The position numbers and the translations under genes are program-made. Shown here one piece after another: positions 1 through 11,763 of a stretch of 64,000 bases of DNA; the stretch's first letter is position 1; every line of letters starts with the position of its first letter. The stretch comes from Hydrogenophaga sp. 2FB (GTDB lineage: Bacteria > Pseudomonadota > Gammaproteobacteria > Burkholderiales > Burkholderiaceae_C). Location of the stretch: NCBI RefSeq assembly GCF_005503365.1, contig NZ_SCML01000025.1:1-64000 (forward strand). The letters are read 5' to 3'. The notes under the pieces are model-generated. The model did not search any database. It saw only the letters and a program-made list of their open reading frames with translations, and was not told where the DNA came from.

Positions 1-32
1 CCCCTAGAGGGGGAGGGCTTCAGGAGACACCC

Positions 33-1334
33 ATGAACGCCACTGCCGAAGCCGCTGTCATCAAGCAGCACCTGATCGATCCCGAGATCTGCATCCGCTG
101 CAACACCTGCGAGGCCATCTGCCCGGTGCAGGCGATCACGCACGACAACCTCAACTACGTGGTCGATGCCTCGAAGTGCAACCTGTGCATGGACTGCATC
201 TCGCCATGCCCGACGGGTTCGATCGACAACTGGCGCACCATGCCGCTCGTGCGCGCCTACACGACCGCCGAGCAACTGACCTGGGAATCGCTGCCGGCCG
301 AGCTGCCGCCGGAAGAACTCGAAGGCCTGGCCGAAGCCGGTGCCGACGCGGCGGTGGCACCACCCGCCGCGGCACCACCCGCCGTGGCGAAGGACGCCAG
401 CGGTGCGGAAACGTTCAACTCCTCGGCCTATGGCGCCACGCTGCCGCCCTGGTCGGCCGCGCACGCCTACAGCAACATCTACAGCCCCAAGGCCGCACAG
501 AAGACCGTGACCGCCACGGTGGTGGGCAACGTGCGCGTGACCGAAGTCGGCAAGACCGCCGGCAGCGACTACGACACGCACCACATCGTGCTCGACTTTG
601 GCGCCATGCCATTCCCCGTGCTCGAAGGCCAGAGCATCGGCGTCGTGCCGCCCGGCACCGATGCGATCGGCCGCACGCACCACGCGCGCCAGTACTCCAT
701 CGCCAGCCCGCGCAACGGCGAACGTCCGGGCTACAACAACCTGTCGCTCACCATCAAGCGCGTGCTGCAGGACTATGACGGCGACCCGGTGCGCGGCGTG
801 GCGAGCAACTACATGTGCGACCTCAAGGTGGGCGACAAGGTGGAGGTGATCGGGCCGTTCGGCACCAGCTTCCTCATGCCGAACCACCCGCGCTCGAACA
901 TCGTGATGATCTGCACCGGCACCGGCAGCGCGCCCATGCGCGCCATGACGGAGTGGCGTCGGCGCCTGCGCGCCTCGGGCAAGTTCGAAGGCGGCAAGCT
1001 CATGCTGTTTTTCGGTGCGCGCACGCAGGAAGAGCTGCCGTACTTCGGCCCGCTGCAAAGCCTGCCCAAGGATTTCATCGACATCAACTTCGCATTCAGC
1101 CGCACGCCCGGGAATCCGAAGCGCTATGTGCAGGACGCGATGCGCGACCGAGCGGCCGATCTTGCGGTGTTGCTGCAGGACCCGAACACCTACTTCTATG
1201 TCTGTGGTCTGAAGAGCATGGAAGAGGGCGTGGTGCTCGCGCTGCGCGATGTGGCGCAAGGCGCCGGCTTGAACTGGGAAGCCATTGGTGGTGCGCTCAA
1301 GCGCGAAGGCCGTTTGCACCTCGAGACGTACTGA
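33..1334 (+). CDS. boxA: Benzoyl-CoA 2,3-epoxidase reductase subunit BoxA
   Basis: Reductase component of the aerobic benzoyl-CoA (box) pathway: it passes electrons from NADPH through FAD and Fe-S clusters to the BoxB epoxidase. The N-terminus carries two 4Fe-4S motifs (C20, C23, C26, C30 and C49, C52, C55, C59). An Ala/Pro-rich linker (about residues 95-120) leads to a ferredoxin-NADP reductase module with the FAD motif RQYS near residue 219, the nucleotide-binding GTGSAPMR near 295 and [11 protein letters not shown] near the C-terminus. The 433-residue length suits BoxA. An AGGAG lies 6 bases before the ATG. Other box genes would be expected upstream, outside the window. Cytosolic. Family assignment is strong because the ferredoxin-FNR fusion order is characteristic. 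Confidence 0.93.
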   Translation: MNATAEAAVIKQHLIDPEICIRCNTCEAICPVQAITHDNLNYVVDASKCNLCMDCISPCPTGSIDNWRTMPLVRAYTTAEQLTWESLPAELPPEELEGLAEAGADAAVAPPAAAPPAVAKDASGAETFNSSAYGATLPPWSAAHAYSNIYSPKAAQKTVTATVVGNVRVTEVGKTAGSDYDTHHIVLDFGAMPFPVLEGQSIGVVPPGTDAIGRTHHARQYSIASPRNGERPGYNNLSLTIKRVLQDYDGDPVRGVASNYMCDLKVGDKVEVIGPFGTSFLMPNHPRSNIVMICTGTGSAPMRAMTEWRRRLRASGKFEGGKLMLFFGARTQEELPYFGPLQSLPKDFIDINFAFSRTPGNPKRYVQDAMRDRAADLAVLLQDPNTYFYVCGLKSMEEGVVLALRDVAQGAGLNWEAIGGALKREGRLHLETY

Positions 1335-1622
1335 TCTTTCGTTCGTCCCGTTTCGCGCGGACTGGGTGGGCAAGGTCGGATGGTCCGGGACGCCGGGCGA
1401 CGGCCGCTCTCGGGCGTCTGCCCGGGTAGGCGAGCGCTGCTTCGTCAACACCGGGTGGGCGCGCGGCCTCTGTGGCAACCGCGAATAGGGCCGCCGTCCT
1501 GGCGCGAGGTAGCCGCCTGAAACGCAGCACTCCGCAACACCCAACACACAGGCCAAGACACCAGCGGAGCCACCTTCGCGCATAAACTCGGCGCACTCCC
1601 TGTACACCCCGGAACCCGCCCC

Positions 1623-2255
1623 ATGAGCCGAGACGTCCACCTCATTGACCACCCCCTGGTGCAGCACAAGCTCACCCTGATGCGCCGCAAGGACACCAGC
1701 ACCAAGAGCTTTCGCGAGCTGGTGCACGAGCTGAGCGCGCTGCTGGCCTACGAGATCACGCGCGAGATGCCGATGCAGGAGATCGACATCGAAACGCCGC
1801 TGGAAACCATGAAGTCGCGCGTGATCGACGGCAAGAAGGTCGTGCTCGCCTCCATCCTGCGCGCGGGCAACGGTTTTCTGGACGGCATGCTGCAGGTGAT
1901 CCCGGGTGCGCGCGTCGGCCACATCGGCCTGTACCGCGACCCCGCCACGCTCAAGGCGGTGGAGTACTACTTCAAGATGCCGCAAGGCATGGAAGAGCGC
2001 GACGTGATCGTGCTCGACCCCATGCTCGCCACCGGCAACTCGGCCGTGATGGCGGTCGACCGCCTCAAGAAAACCAACCCGCGCTCGATCCGCTTTGTCT
2101 GCCTGGTGACCTGCCCCGAAGGCCTCAAGACCTTCCACGATGCGCACCCGGACGTGCCGGTCTACACCCCCGCGGTGGACCGTGGGTTGAACGAGCACGG
2201 TTACATCGTGCCGGGCCTCGGCGATGCGGGCGACCGCATCTTCGGCACCAAGTAG
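1623..2255 (+). CDS. upp: Uracil phosphoribosyltransferase
   Basis: Pyrimidine salvage enzyme that makes UMP from uracil and PRPP in the cytosol. At 210 residues it is full length. The PRPP-binding stretch [14 protein letters not shown] lies around residues 128-141, and the uracil-binding tail [16 protein letters not shown] ends the protein; both match bacterial Upp closely. The ATG follows a GGAACCCGCCCC stretch with only a weak ribosome binding site. It stands alone, separated by 288 bp from boxA and followed by a GC-rich repeat. A -10-like CATAAACT lies about 35 bp upstream, without a convincing -35. Confidence 0.96.
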   Translation: MSRDVHLIDHPLVQHKLTLMRRKDTSTKSFRELVHELSALLAYEITREMPMQEIDIETPLETMKSRVIDGKKVVLASILRAGNGFLDGMLQVIPGARVGHIGLYRDPATLKAVEYYFKMPQGMEERDVIVLDPMLATGNSAVMAVDRLKKTNPRSIRFVCLVTCPEGLKTFHDAHPDVPVYTPAVDRGLNEHGYIVPGLGDAGDRIFGTK

Positions 2256-2335
2256 AGGTACCCTCCGCGCCGCGCCTTCGGCGCGTCACCCCCCTCAGGG
2301 GCAATGCCTGCGGCCTGGCAAAGCCCGTTCCGCGG
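2256..2335. repeat. GC-rich intergenic repeat of Comamonadaceae type
   Basis: Directly after upp lies a run of short self-complementary pieces: CGCGCC-TTC-GGCGCG, then CCCCTC-AGGGG, then a CCTGCGG/CCGCGG-containing tail ending near TTTCTGG. Very similar strings recur between genes in Acidovorax/Hydrogenophaga-type genomes (recalled, not searched). It may act as a transcription end or simply be a repetitive element. There is no T-run, so it is not a classical intrinsic terminator. Confidence 0.5.
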
Positions 2336-2466
2336 CATTTCTGGAAGGCTCCCCCTCGGGTGTGGCGCTGTTGGTTTCCCGTGTTCAGGAACCCATTCAC
2401 CGTCCTTCAGGACAAACCGGTCTTTGACATCCAGGGCTATCGCTCTTGCGGTAACGTGTGCAACGC

Positions 2467-5034
2467 ATGACCAACTCTTCCTCCCCCGCCCCTCTGCCCA
2501 TCCGTTTCTGGACCCTGGGTTGGTCTTCCCTGGTGCGCGACTGGCGCGCGGGTGAGTTGCGCTTGCTCATGCTCGCCGTCACGCTCGCGGTGGCGGCGCT
2601 CACAGCCGTCGGCTTCTTCGCCGACCGCCTGCAGGGCGGTTTGCAGCGCGACGCCCGCGCCTTGATCGGCGGCGACGCGGTGGTGCGCAGCGACAACGCA
2701 CCGCCTGTGGCCATCGAGGCCAAAGCGCGTGAACTGGGTCTGTCGGTCGTGCAGACACTCACTTTCCCCACCATGGGCCGCGCGCGCGACGAAGACGGCG
2801 GCGCGGCGCGCCTCGTGGCGCTCAAGGCCGTGGGCGAGGGCTACCCCTTGCGCGGCAGCCTGCGCGTGGCCGAAGCACTGGGCGCCATCGATGCCACCAC
2901 GCGCGAGATCCCCGCGCCCGGCACCGCCTGGGTCGACGGCGCGCTGCTCGCGGCGCTGGACCTCAAGGTCGGTCAAGCCCTGCTGCTGGGCGACAGCTCG
3001 TTCACCATCGCGCGCCTCATCGTCGCCGAGCCCGACCGGGGCGGTGGCTTCATGAGCTTCGCGCCGCGCGTCATGCTCAACAACGCCGACCTGCCGGCCA
3101 CCGGCCTGGTGCAGCCCGCCAGCCGCCTCAGCTACCGCCTGGCCGTGGCGGGCGACGATGGACGTGTGGGCCAGTTCACCCGCTGGGCCAAACAAGCCAT
3201 CGAACAGCGCGACGTGCGCGGCCTGCGGCTCGAAGCGCTGGAAAGCGGTCAGCCCGAAATGCAGCGCACGCTCGGCCGCGCCGAACAGTTCCTCAACCTC
3301 GTGGCCCTGCTGGCCGCGCTGTTGTGCGCCGTGGCCGTGGCGATCGCCGCGCGTGGCTTCGCACAGCGCCACCTCGACGACTGCGCCATGCTGCGCGTGC
3401 TCGGCCTCTCACAAGGCACGATGGCGCGCGCCTACACCTTCGAGTTCGCGCTCACCGGCCTCATCGCCAGTGCGCTCGGTGTCGCGATTGGCTACGCGGT
3501 GCACCACGTGTTCGTGGTCCTGCTCGCCGGCCTGGTCGAAGCGAGCCTGCCCGCGCCGGGCCTCACGCCGGTGCTGCTCGGCCTGGGCATGGGATTGACG
3601 CTCATGATGGCCTTCGGCCTGCCGCCCGTGCTGCAACTGGCGCAGGTGCCGCCGCTGCGCGTGATCCGCCGCGACGTCGGCCAGCTCAAGCCCGCCACGC
3701 TGGTGGTGCTCGGCGTGGGCCTGGTCGGCTTCGCCGTGCTGCTCATGGCCGCCAGCCGCGACCTGCTGCTCGGCGGCATCGCCGTGGGTGGCTTCGCGGG
3801 CGCGGTGCTGCTCTTTGCGCTGGCCAGCCTCGCGGCCGTGCGCGTGCTGCGCGCCAGCGTGAACGAAAACACCGCGCCGCGCGCGCTCGTCATGGCCACG
3901 CGCCAGTTCACCGCCCGACCGGCCTATGCCGTGGTGCAGATCAGCGCGCTGGCCGTGGGTCTGCTTGCGCTCGTGTTGCTGGTGTTGCTGCGCACCGACC
4001 TCATCTCCAGCTGGCGCAACGCCACCCCGCCCGACGTGCCCAACCGCTTCGTCATCAACGTGCAACCCGAGCAGAGCGACGCCTTCCAGACCGCCTTGCG
4101 CACCGCGGGCGTGCAGCGCTACGACTGGTTCCCCATGATCCGTGGCCGACTGGTCAGCATCAACGGCAAGACCGTCAACCCCGAGGACTTCGAGGGCGAC
4201 CGCGCGCAACGGCTGGTGGACCGCGAGTTCAACCTGTCCAACATGGCGAGCGCGCCCGAGCACAACCCCATCGTCGCGGGCCAATGGACCGAGAACGAAG
4301 CCGACGCGCTCAGTGTGGAGGAGGGACTGGCGGAAGAACTGGGCTTGAAGCTCGGCGACCGGCTCGCGTTCGACATTGCGGGCCAGGTCACCGAAGGGCG
4401 CATCACCAGCCTGCGCAAGGTCGACTGGGGCTCCATGCGCGTGAACTTCTTCGTGGTGTTCCCTTTGGCCGAAGTGCCCAACGTGCCGGTGAGCTACATC
4501 AGTGCGTTTCGCGCGCCCGACACCGCGAACGGTCACGGGGGCGCCAACGGATTCGACAACGCGCTGGTGCGCGAATTTCCCAACATCACCAACGTCGACA
4601 TGACCCAGACCATCGCGCAGGTGCAGCGCGTGCTCGGTCAGGTGATCGGCGCGGTGGAATTCCTGTTTGCCTTCACGCTGGCCGCGGGCCTGGTGGTGCT
4701 GCTGACCGCCATCACCGCCACGCGCGGCGAGCGCGAACGCGAGTTCGCCATCCTGCGAGCGGTCGGTGCGGGCTCGGGGTTGCTGCGCAACGTGCAGCGC
4801 ATCGAGTTGCTCGGTGTCGGCTTGCTGGCCGGCTTCCTCGCGTCGGTCGTGGCCGTGGCGGTGGGTTGGGCGCTGGCGCGCTACGTGTTCCAGTTCGCCT
4901 GGACCGCATCGCCCTGGGTGCCCTTGGCCGGCGCGCTCGCGGGCGCGCTGCTCGCGCTGATGGCCGGCTGGTGGGGCTTGCGCAGTGTGTTGCGCACGCC
5001 GGTGGTGGAGACGCTGCGCAAGGCCGCAGAGTGA
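2467..5034 (+). CDS. FtsX-like ABC transporter permease (YbbP type)
   Basis: Large inner-membrane permease of 855 residues with two FtsX-type domains. A first membrane helix is near residues 30-52. A periplasmic domain follows, then a cluster of helices near 270-295 and 320-510. A second long periplasmic domain with mixed polarity spans about 515-710, and three helices near 715-840 finish the protein. This is the two-FtsX layout of E. coli YbbP, which pairs with the ATPase YbbA in outward movement of lipophilic compounds or enzymes; the actual substrate is unknown. No ATPase partner gene lies beside it. ATG is preferred over a GTG 9 bases upstream because family members start close to this point. 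The truncated haemoglobin gene begins 14 bp downstream, so the two may be co-transcribed. Confidence 0.85.
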   Translation: MTNSSSPAPLPIRFWTLGWSSLVRDWRAGELRLLMLAVTLAVAALTAVGFFADRLQGGLQRDARALIGGDAVVRSDNAPPVAIEAKARELGLSVVQTLTFPTMGRARDEDGGAARLVALKAVGEGYPLRGSLRVAEALGAIDATTREIPAPGTAWVDGALLAALDLKVGQALLLGDSSFTIARLIVAEPDRGGGFMSFAPRVMLNNADLPATGLVQPASRLSYRLAVAGDDGRVGQFTRWAKQAIEQRDVRGLRLEALESGQPEMQRTLGRAEQFLNLVALLAALLCAVAVAIAARGFAQRHLDDCAMLRVLGLSQGTMARAYTFEFALTGLIASALGVAIGYAVHHVFVVLLAGLVEASLPAPGLTPVLLGLGMGLTLMMAFGLPPVLQLAQVPPLRVIRRDVGQLKPATLVVLGVGLVGFAVLLMAASRDLLLGGIAVGGFAGAVLLFALASLAAVRVLRASVNENTAPRALVMATRQFTARPAYAVVQISALAVGLLALVLLVLLRTDLISSWRNATPPDVPNRFVINVQPEQSDAFQTALRTAGVQRYDWFPMIRGRLVSINGKTVNPEDFEGDRAQRLVDREFNLSNMASAPEHNPIVAGQWTENEADALSVEEGLAEELGLKLGDRLAFDIAGQVTEGRITSLRKVDWGSMRVNFFVVFPLAEVPNVPVSYISAFRAPDTANGHGGANGFDNALVREFPNITNVDMTQTIAQVQRVLGQVIGAVEFLFAFTLAAGLVVLLTAITATRGEREREFAILRAVGAGSGLLRNVQRIELLGVGLLAGFLASVVAVAVGWALARYVFQFAWTASPWVPLAGALAGALLALMAGWWGLRSVLRTPVVETLRKAAE

Positions 5035-5048
5035 ACGACTGATTGACC

Positions 5049-5468
5049 ATGAACATCCCTCTGTACAAACCCCAGGAACCCACGCGCCACGCCACGCCGT
5101 TCGAATGGATCGGCGGCGAAGAGAAAGTGCGCGAACTCGTCGAACGCTTCTACGACCTGATGGACATCGAGCCGCAATACGCCGCGCTGCGCGCCTCGCA
5201 CGGCAGCACGCTGGACAACGCACGGCAGCGGCTGTTCTGGTTCCTCTGCGGCTGGCTCGGCGGCCCGCAGCACTACACCGACAAGTTCGGCCACCCCATG
5301 CTGCGCGCGCGGCACATGCCGTTCGCCATCGGCATTCAGGAACGCGACCAATGGCTCGCCTGCATGGACCAGGCGATGGGTGAAACCGGTGTGGATCCCG
5401 CGCTGAGAGAACGGCTCAAGACGAGCTTTTTTCAGACCGCGGACTGGATGCGGAATTCGCCGGCGTGA
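5049..5468 (+). CDS. Group II truncated haemoglobin
   Basis: Small haem protein (139 residues) of the 2-on-2 globin family, group II, which binds O2 or NO and is usually linked to nitrosative or oxidative stress. Diagnostic strings are FYDLMD in helix B, GWLGGP in the E/F region, and FGHPMLRARHMPFAIG, which contains the proximal histidine. The ERDQWLACMDQA stretch carries the group-II tryptophan. ATG is chosen over a TTG 6 bases earlier. It follows the permease gene by 14 bp and probably shares its transcript. Its last 37 bases overlap, on the other strand, a short signal-peptide-like ORF. Confidence 0.92.
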   Translation: MNIPLYKPQEPTRHATPFEWIGGEEKVRELVERFYDLMDIEPQYAALRASHGSTLDNARQRLFWFLCGWLGGPQHYTDKFGHPMLRARHMPFAIGIQERDQWLACMDQAMGETGVDPALRERLKTSFFQTADWMRNSPA

Positions 5469-5545
5469 GTGAGGGCTGGGGCCCAGCCGACCAGGGTGGC
5501 CGCGAGGCACGCGGCGGCGAGCAGGGCCATGCGCGGCGTGTTCAT
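5432..5545 (-). pseudogene. Stranded signal-peptide fragment of an exported protein
   Basis: A 37-codon reading frame begins 12 bases after the stop of the SDR gene on the same strand. It encodes Met-Asn-Thr-Pro-Arg, then the hydrophobic stretch MALLAAACLAATLVGWAP, then a plausible signal peptidase site (ALTHA, then GEF). It stops within codons that overlap the 3' end of the haemoglobin gene. The composition is that of a Sec signal peptide with no mature protein behind it. I read it as the surviving 5' end of a deleted exported-protein gene that once followed the SDR gene. A chance ORF cannot be excluded. Confidence 0.35.
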
Positions 5546-5557
5546 GTACTTGATGCC

Positions 5558-6301
5558 TTATCTCGCCCGGGCGAGCGCCACCGCGTCCGCGCCCGCTGGG
5601 AAACGAAGCTGCGGGTCGCTGGTGGTGGCGGCGTGCCACACCGCCGCTGCCACGTCGGCCTCGGTGGTGACCGCATCGGTCTGCGCGAACGAGGTGAAGA
5701 CGCGCTGCGCGTAGGGTGCATAGGCCTGCGGGATCAGGCCCTGCATGCGCTGACTGCCATTGCTCGTGAAGCGCGTGGACGGCGCATAGCCGGGCTCGAT
5801 CAGCTTCACGCGCACGCCGAAGTCTTGCAGCTCGAAGGCGAGCGAGGCGGTAAAGCCCTCCACGGCCATCTTGCTCGCGGTGTACACCGCCACCAGCGGC
5901 ATCGGGGCCAGCGTCGCACTGGAGGTGACGTTCACCACCACACCCGTGCGGCGCTCCCGAAACTGGGGCAGCACCGCCTGCGTCATCGCCATGACGCCGA
6001 ATGTGTTGGTCTCGAAGACCGCTCTTGTGGTGGACATGGGCGTGGCCTCGAAGGCACCGAAGAGGCCGATGCCCGCGTTGTTGACCAGAACGTCGATGGG
6101 CCCGCTGTGTGCCAGCACGGCGGCAATGCTCGTCGGGTCCGTCACGTCGAGCGGCAGCACACGCAGGCGCGCCGAGCGCGGCAACAGGTCTTCGCGCGGG
6201 TTGCGCATGGTGGCGATGACGTTCCAGCCTTGCGCGTGGAAGTGGCGTGCGGTTTCGAGGCCATAGCCCGAGGAGCAGCCGGTGATCAGTGCGGTTTTCA
6301 T
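5558..6301 (-). CDS. Short-chain dehydrogenase/reductase (SDR) family oxidoreductase
   Basis: Classical NAD(P)-dependent SDR of 247 residues, cytosolic. The cofactor motif TGCSSGYG is at residues 7-14, NNAG at 74-77, the catalytic serine near 127-128 and the YxxxK pair at Y140 and K144. The substrate is unknown; the C-terminal part looks like SDRs acting on hydrophobic alcohols or ketones. The start at ATG (MKTALITG) is the family's usual beginning; a frame continuing 16 codons upstream has no support. The gene is divergent from an AraC regulator 101 bp away, the normal layout for a regulator controlling its neighbour. Confidence 0.88.
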   Translation of the reverse strand: MKTALITGCSSGYGLETARHFHAQGWNVIATMRNPREDLLPRSARLRVLPLDVTDPTSIAAVLAHSGPIDVLVNNAGIGLFGAFEATPMSTTRAVFETNTFGVMAMTQAVLPQFRERRTGVVVNVTSSATLAPMPLVAVYTASKMAVEGFTASLAFELQDFGVRVKLIEPGYAPSTRFTSNGSQRMQGLIPQAYAPYAQRVFTSFAQTDAVTTEADVAAAVWHAATTSDPQLRFPAGADAVALARAR

Positions 6302-6353
6302 GGTGGTTTCCGTAGAGGGGGTTGACAAGCCCTGAACGATATCGATCAATAGC

Positions 6354-6399
6354 AGGACGATCTACATTTGAATATCCAGTTTTTATTTGCAATCGTCCT
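6354..6399. promoter_or_regulatory. Inverted repeat between divergent SDR and AraC genes
   Basis: AGGACGAT and ATCGTCCT form perfect 8-bp arms around a 30-bp AT-rich spacer in the 101-bp divergent region. A TTGACA (6322-6327) sits 17 bp before ATCAAT on the + strand. The repeat is a candidate AraC binding site acting on both genes. The second arm ends three bases before the regulator's ATG. Confidence 0.35.
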
Positions 6400-6402
6400 T
6401 TC

Positions 6403-7302
6403 ATGACCGATCCACTCGCCGACGTCATCGCCTTGTTGCAGCCCCGCGCCGTGTTCTCCAAAGGCATCAGCGGCGCCGGATCCTGGGCGGTCCGCTACAC
6501 GGCCTTCGGGCATCCGAGCTTCTGCGTGGTGCTCGAAGGCGAATGCTGCCTCGCCGTCGACGGTCAAGCCCCCATCACGCTGCAGGCCGGTGACTTCGTG
6601 CTGCTGCCCGCGACGCCCGCGTTCGTCATGTCCGGCGTCGATCCGGTGGCCATGCCCGTTCCCGTCGACCCGACGGCGTTGCCCGAGCCCACCGGCGAGG
6701 TGCGGCACGGCAACCCCGACGGGCCGCCCGATGTGCGCCTGCTCGGCGGCTATTTCGTCTTCGATTCACCCGACGCGGCCTTGCTCGTGTCACTGCTGCC
6801 GGCGCTGCTGCACGTGCGAGGGATCGAGCGCCTGTCTGTGTTGGTGCAACTGGTGAATGGGGAATCCCGCGCACAACGGGCGGCGGGGGATCTGGTGCTC
6901 TCGCGGCTGGTGGAGATCCTGTTGATCGAAGCGCTGCGGTCGACGTCGGGGCACGACTCGCCGCCCGGCCTCTTGCGCGGCCTGGCCGATCCGCGCATGG
7001 CGCAGGCCATGCGGCACATGCACGGCGAGCCCGAGCGTGACTGGACTGTGGCGCAACTGGCGAAAGCGGCGGCACTGTCGCGCTCCGCGTTCTACGAACG
7101 CTTCATGCGCACCGTGGGCGTGCCGCCGATGGAGTACCTGCTGGCCTGGCGCATGGCACTGGCCAAGACCTTGCTGCGCCAGCGCGAACTGGCGATGGCC
7201 GAGGTCGCCGCGCGCGTCGGTTATGGCTCGGCCAGCACCTTCAGCACCGCTTTCAGCCGCCACGTGGGCCAGTCACCGGGCCGGTACGCGAGGGCGAACT
7301 GA
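6403..7302 (+). CDS. AraC family transcriptional regulator (cupin_6 type)
   Basis: 299-residue regulator. The N-terminal half is a cupin-like sensor of the AraC 'cupin_6' group, recognisable from the ITLQAGDFVLLPATPAFVMS stretch and the later LLGGYFVFD...LLPALLHV segment. The C-terminal 100 residues hold two helix-turn-helix units (WTVAQLAKAAALSRSAFYE and MAEVAARVGYGSASTFSTAF). Such proteins commonly control a divergent oxidoreductase gene, here the SDR. ATG is used rather than an upstream in-frame start because the latter would remove most of the shared promoter region. Confidence 0.88.
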   Translation: MTDPLADVIALLQPRAVFSKGISGAGSWAVRYTAFGHPSFCVVLEGECCLAVDGQAPITLQAGDFVLLPATPAFVMSGVDPVAMPVPVDPTALPEPTGEVRHGNPDGPPDVRLLGGYFVFDSPDAALLVSLLPALLHVRGIERLSVLVQLVNGESRAQRAAGDLVLSRLVEILLIEALRSTSGHDSPPGLLRGLADPRMAQAMRHMHGEPERDWTVAQLAKAAALSRSAFYERFMRTVGVPPMEYLLAWRMALAKTLLRQRELAMAEVAARVGYGSASTFSTAFSRHVGQSPGRYARAN

Positions 7303-7322
7303 GGTCCACTTGTGCCCGGTCC

Positions 7323-7961
7323 TTACCCCGGGCGCAACAACACCACCACTGCCCCAGCCCCACCCTCGGCCGGGCGCGCCTGCACAAAGGCCATCACCTC
7401 GTTCTTCTGCACCAGCCAGCGCAGCACGCGGTTCTTGAGCACCGGCGTGCGCCCGGGTGAGCCCAGCCCCTTGCCGTGCACCACACGCACGCAGCGCAGA
7501 CCGGCCTGGTGCGCCTCGCGGATGAAGCGGCCCAGGGCCTCGCGGGCTTCGTCGGTGCGCAGGCCGTGCAGGTCGATCTGGCGCTGGATGCTCCAGCTGC
7601 CTTCGCGCAGCTTGCGCACCACGGTAGGGCCGAGGCCAGGGCGGCGAAAGCTCAGCTGTTCGTCGGTGTGCAGCAGGGTCTCGATGTCGAACTCATCGGA
7701 CAAGGCCTCGCGCATCACCGCGGCTTCGTCGCGCTGGCGTTGCACCGGCACCGGCGCGACCGGTGTGCGATGCGGCTCGATGCGGGCGCCCGCGCGCGGC
7801 AGCGGTTGCACCGGTCCCACCGCCAGTTCGAACAGCTTGTGCTCGCGCTCGCGCCGCAGCGCAGCCAGACGCTCAAGCTCGCGTTGAGCGGCCTCGCGCG
7901 CGGCCTGTTCGGCCATTGCGCGTTTGAGCACTTTCAACTCGGCCAGCGTGTTCACTTTCAT
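7323..7961 (-). CDS. Smr/MutS2-type endonuclease domain protein
   Basis: 212-residue protein whose first 45 residues are a charged helix (possible coiled coil) and whose C-terminal part is an Smr domain. The two hallmark motifs are IDLHG (about 128-132) and VHGKG (about 161-165). Smr proteins nick DNA or cleave mRNA; in E. coli the stand-alone SmrA/SmrB type includes a ribosome-collision nuclease. Which substrate applies here is not visible. It lies 47 bp downstream of radC on the same strand and may be read with it. Confidence 0.85.
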   Translation of the reverse strand: MKVNTLAELKVLKRAMAEQAAREAAQRELERLAALRREREHKLFELAVGPVQPLPRAGARIEPHRTPVAPVPVQRQRDEAAVMREALSDEFDIETLLHTDEQLSFRRPGLGPTVVRKLREGSWSIQRQIDLHGLRTDEAREALGRFIREAHQAGLRCVRVVHGKGLGSPGRTPVLKNRVLRWLVQKNEVMAFVQARPAEGGAGAVVVLLRPG

Positions 7962-8008
7962 GGTGAAGCATTGTGGCCCAGCGCCCGTGGCCGCACGGCC
8001 GATGCGGG

Positions 8009-8701
8009 CTACACCAGCCCTTGTTCGGCCATGGAAATGGCCCCATGGCGGGTGACGATGAAGTGGTCGAGCACGCGCACGTCCACCAGCGCCAGCGCGC
8101 TTTTGAGCGTGCGCGTCAGGGCGACGTCGGCGTGCGAGGCCTCCGCCACGCCGCTGGGGTGGTTGTGCGCCAGCACCACGGCAGCGGCGTGCTGGTGAAG
8201 GGCGCGCAGCACGATTTCTCGGGGGTAGACGCTGGCTTGCGACAAGGTGCCGCGAAACAGCTCTTCTAGCGCGATCAGGCGGTTCTGGCTGTCGAGAAAC
8301 AGCACGGCGAACACCTCGTGCTCCTTGTTGCCGAGTTGCAGCTGCAGGTAGTCGCGCACGGCCTGCGGGCTGTCGAAAAGGGTCTTCTGCTCCAACTTCT
8401 GCGCCAGCGCGCGTCGCGCCAGCTCCAGCACGGCGAGCACTTTGCCTCGCTTGGCGGGCCCGAGGCCCTTGATTTGCCGCAGCGCATCGGCGCCGGTGTG
8501 CAAGAGGCCGTTGATGCCGCCAAAACGGTCCAGCAATTCCTGTGCGAGCTGCAGCACGTTTTTGCCGGGTATGCCGGTGTTCAGCAACAGCGCCAGCAAT
8601 TCGCCGTCGCTGAGCGCGCCTGGGCCGCGCGACAGCAATTTTTCGCGTGGGCGTGAGTCCGCTGGCAGGCCCTTGAGCCCGAGCGTGATAAGGCCATCCA
8701 T
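8009..8701 (-). CDS. radC: RadC family JAB-domain protein
   Basis: 230-residue member of the RadC/UPF0758 family. The N-terminus has a helix-hairpin-helix-like region ([38 protein letters not shown] in pieces). The C-terminal JAB/MPN metalloprotease-like domain carries the HNHPSG motif and a downstream aspartate in LDHFIV. Biochemical role is unsettled; an old link to DNA repair is not well supported. The ATG used here has AGGGAG 9 bases upstream. An in-frame GTG 27 bases earlier lacks such a site. Confidence 0.9.
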   Translation of the reverse strand: MDGLITLGLKGLPADSRPREKLLSRGPGALSDGELLALLLNTGIPGKNVLQLAQELLDRFGGINGLLHTGADALRQIKGLGPAKRGKVLAVLELARRALAQKLEQKTLFDSPQAVRDYLQLQLGNKEHEVFAVLFLDSQNRLIALEELFRGTLSQASVYPREIVLRALHQHAAAVVLAHNHPSGVAEASHADVALTRTLKSALALVDVRVLDHFIVTRHGAISMAEQGLV

Positions 8702-8813
8702 ATGCGTTTTCTCCCTGATTGAAGCCACCTTTTTACAATAGGGCCTCTCGCGGTCGTCCCGGCCGTTTGCGCGCCTGTCGGGCGGCGCCTTTTATTTACG
8801 TACTTCCCCCACC

Positions 8814-9259
8814 ATGCCCCACGTCCAAGAAGGTTCTTTCCTCACGCTGCACTACCGCATGACCGGCCCGCAGGGCCAGGTCATCATCGACACGTTCGAG
8901 GGCAAACCGGCCACGCTCAGCCTTGGGGCCGGCGAACTGTCCCCCGCGATCGAACAGCGCCTGCTGGGGCTGGAGGAAGGCACGCAAACGGTGATCGAGC
9001 TGGCCGAAGGCGAGGCCTTTGGCGAACGCCAGCCCGACATGGTGCAGTGGGTGGCGCGCAAGCTGCTCAACGAGCTGGGCGACCCGCACGAGCAGTACGC
9101 CGAAGGCGATGTGGTGCAGTTCCCCACGCCCGACGGCCTGGGCAGCTACGCGGGAGCGGCGGTGGAGGTGCGGGAAGACGGCGCGGTGCTGTTCGACTTC
9201 AACCACCCGCTGGCTGGCCGCGCGGTGCGTTTTGAAGTGCAGTTGATTGGAGTGCTTTG

Positions 9260-9260
<1 letters not shown>
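8814..9260 (+). CDS. fkpB: FKBP-type peptidyl-prolyl cis-trans isomerase (SlpA/FkpB)
   Basis: 148-residue cytosolic FKBP of the SlyD/SlpA kind, catalysing cis-trans isomerisation at proline and acting as a chaperone. The FKBP strand FLTLHYRM opens the protein, followed by [19 protein letters not shown] and an 'insert-in-flap' region around residues 70-125 ([10 protein letters not shown]..., [12 protein letters not shown]). It overlaps the ispH start by one base (TGATG), so the two are translationally coupled; the fkpB-ispH pair is a common proteobacterial arrangement, which supports the call. Confidence 0.92.
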
Positions 9261-11597
<2,337 letters not shown>

Positions 11598-11650
11598 GGC
11601 GCGTCCCCACCGGCGTGACCGGGCACGACGGGCTCGCTCAGGCAAGAGAA

Positions 11651-11674
11651 ACCGGCTTCGGCCGGTTTTTTTGC
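11651..11674 (+). terminator. Intrinsic terminator of serS
   Basis: AAACCGGC and GCCGGTTT form a perfect 8-bp stem around a TTCG tetraloop, followed by a continuous T run. It lies 54 bp after the serS stop and before the YCII gene, so that gene needs its own promoter. Confidence 0.93.
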
Positions 11675-11763
11675 GGCCGTTTGTCGAGAATGCGTTCGCT
11701 GGCCCGTCGTCGGTTCAGGATCTCGACAGAGCATCCCCCATCCGTAACCCACAGGAGAACGAC

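Noticed and set aside
2424..2457. TTGACA upstream of the FtsX-like permease as a promoter
   Set aside because: The -35 is perfect but no acceptable -10 lies at 16-18 bp; TAACGT is 22 bp away.
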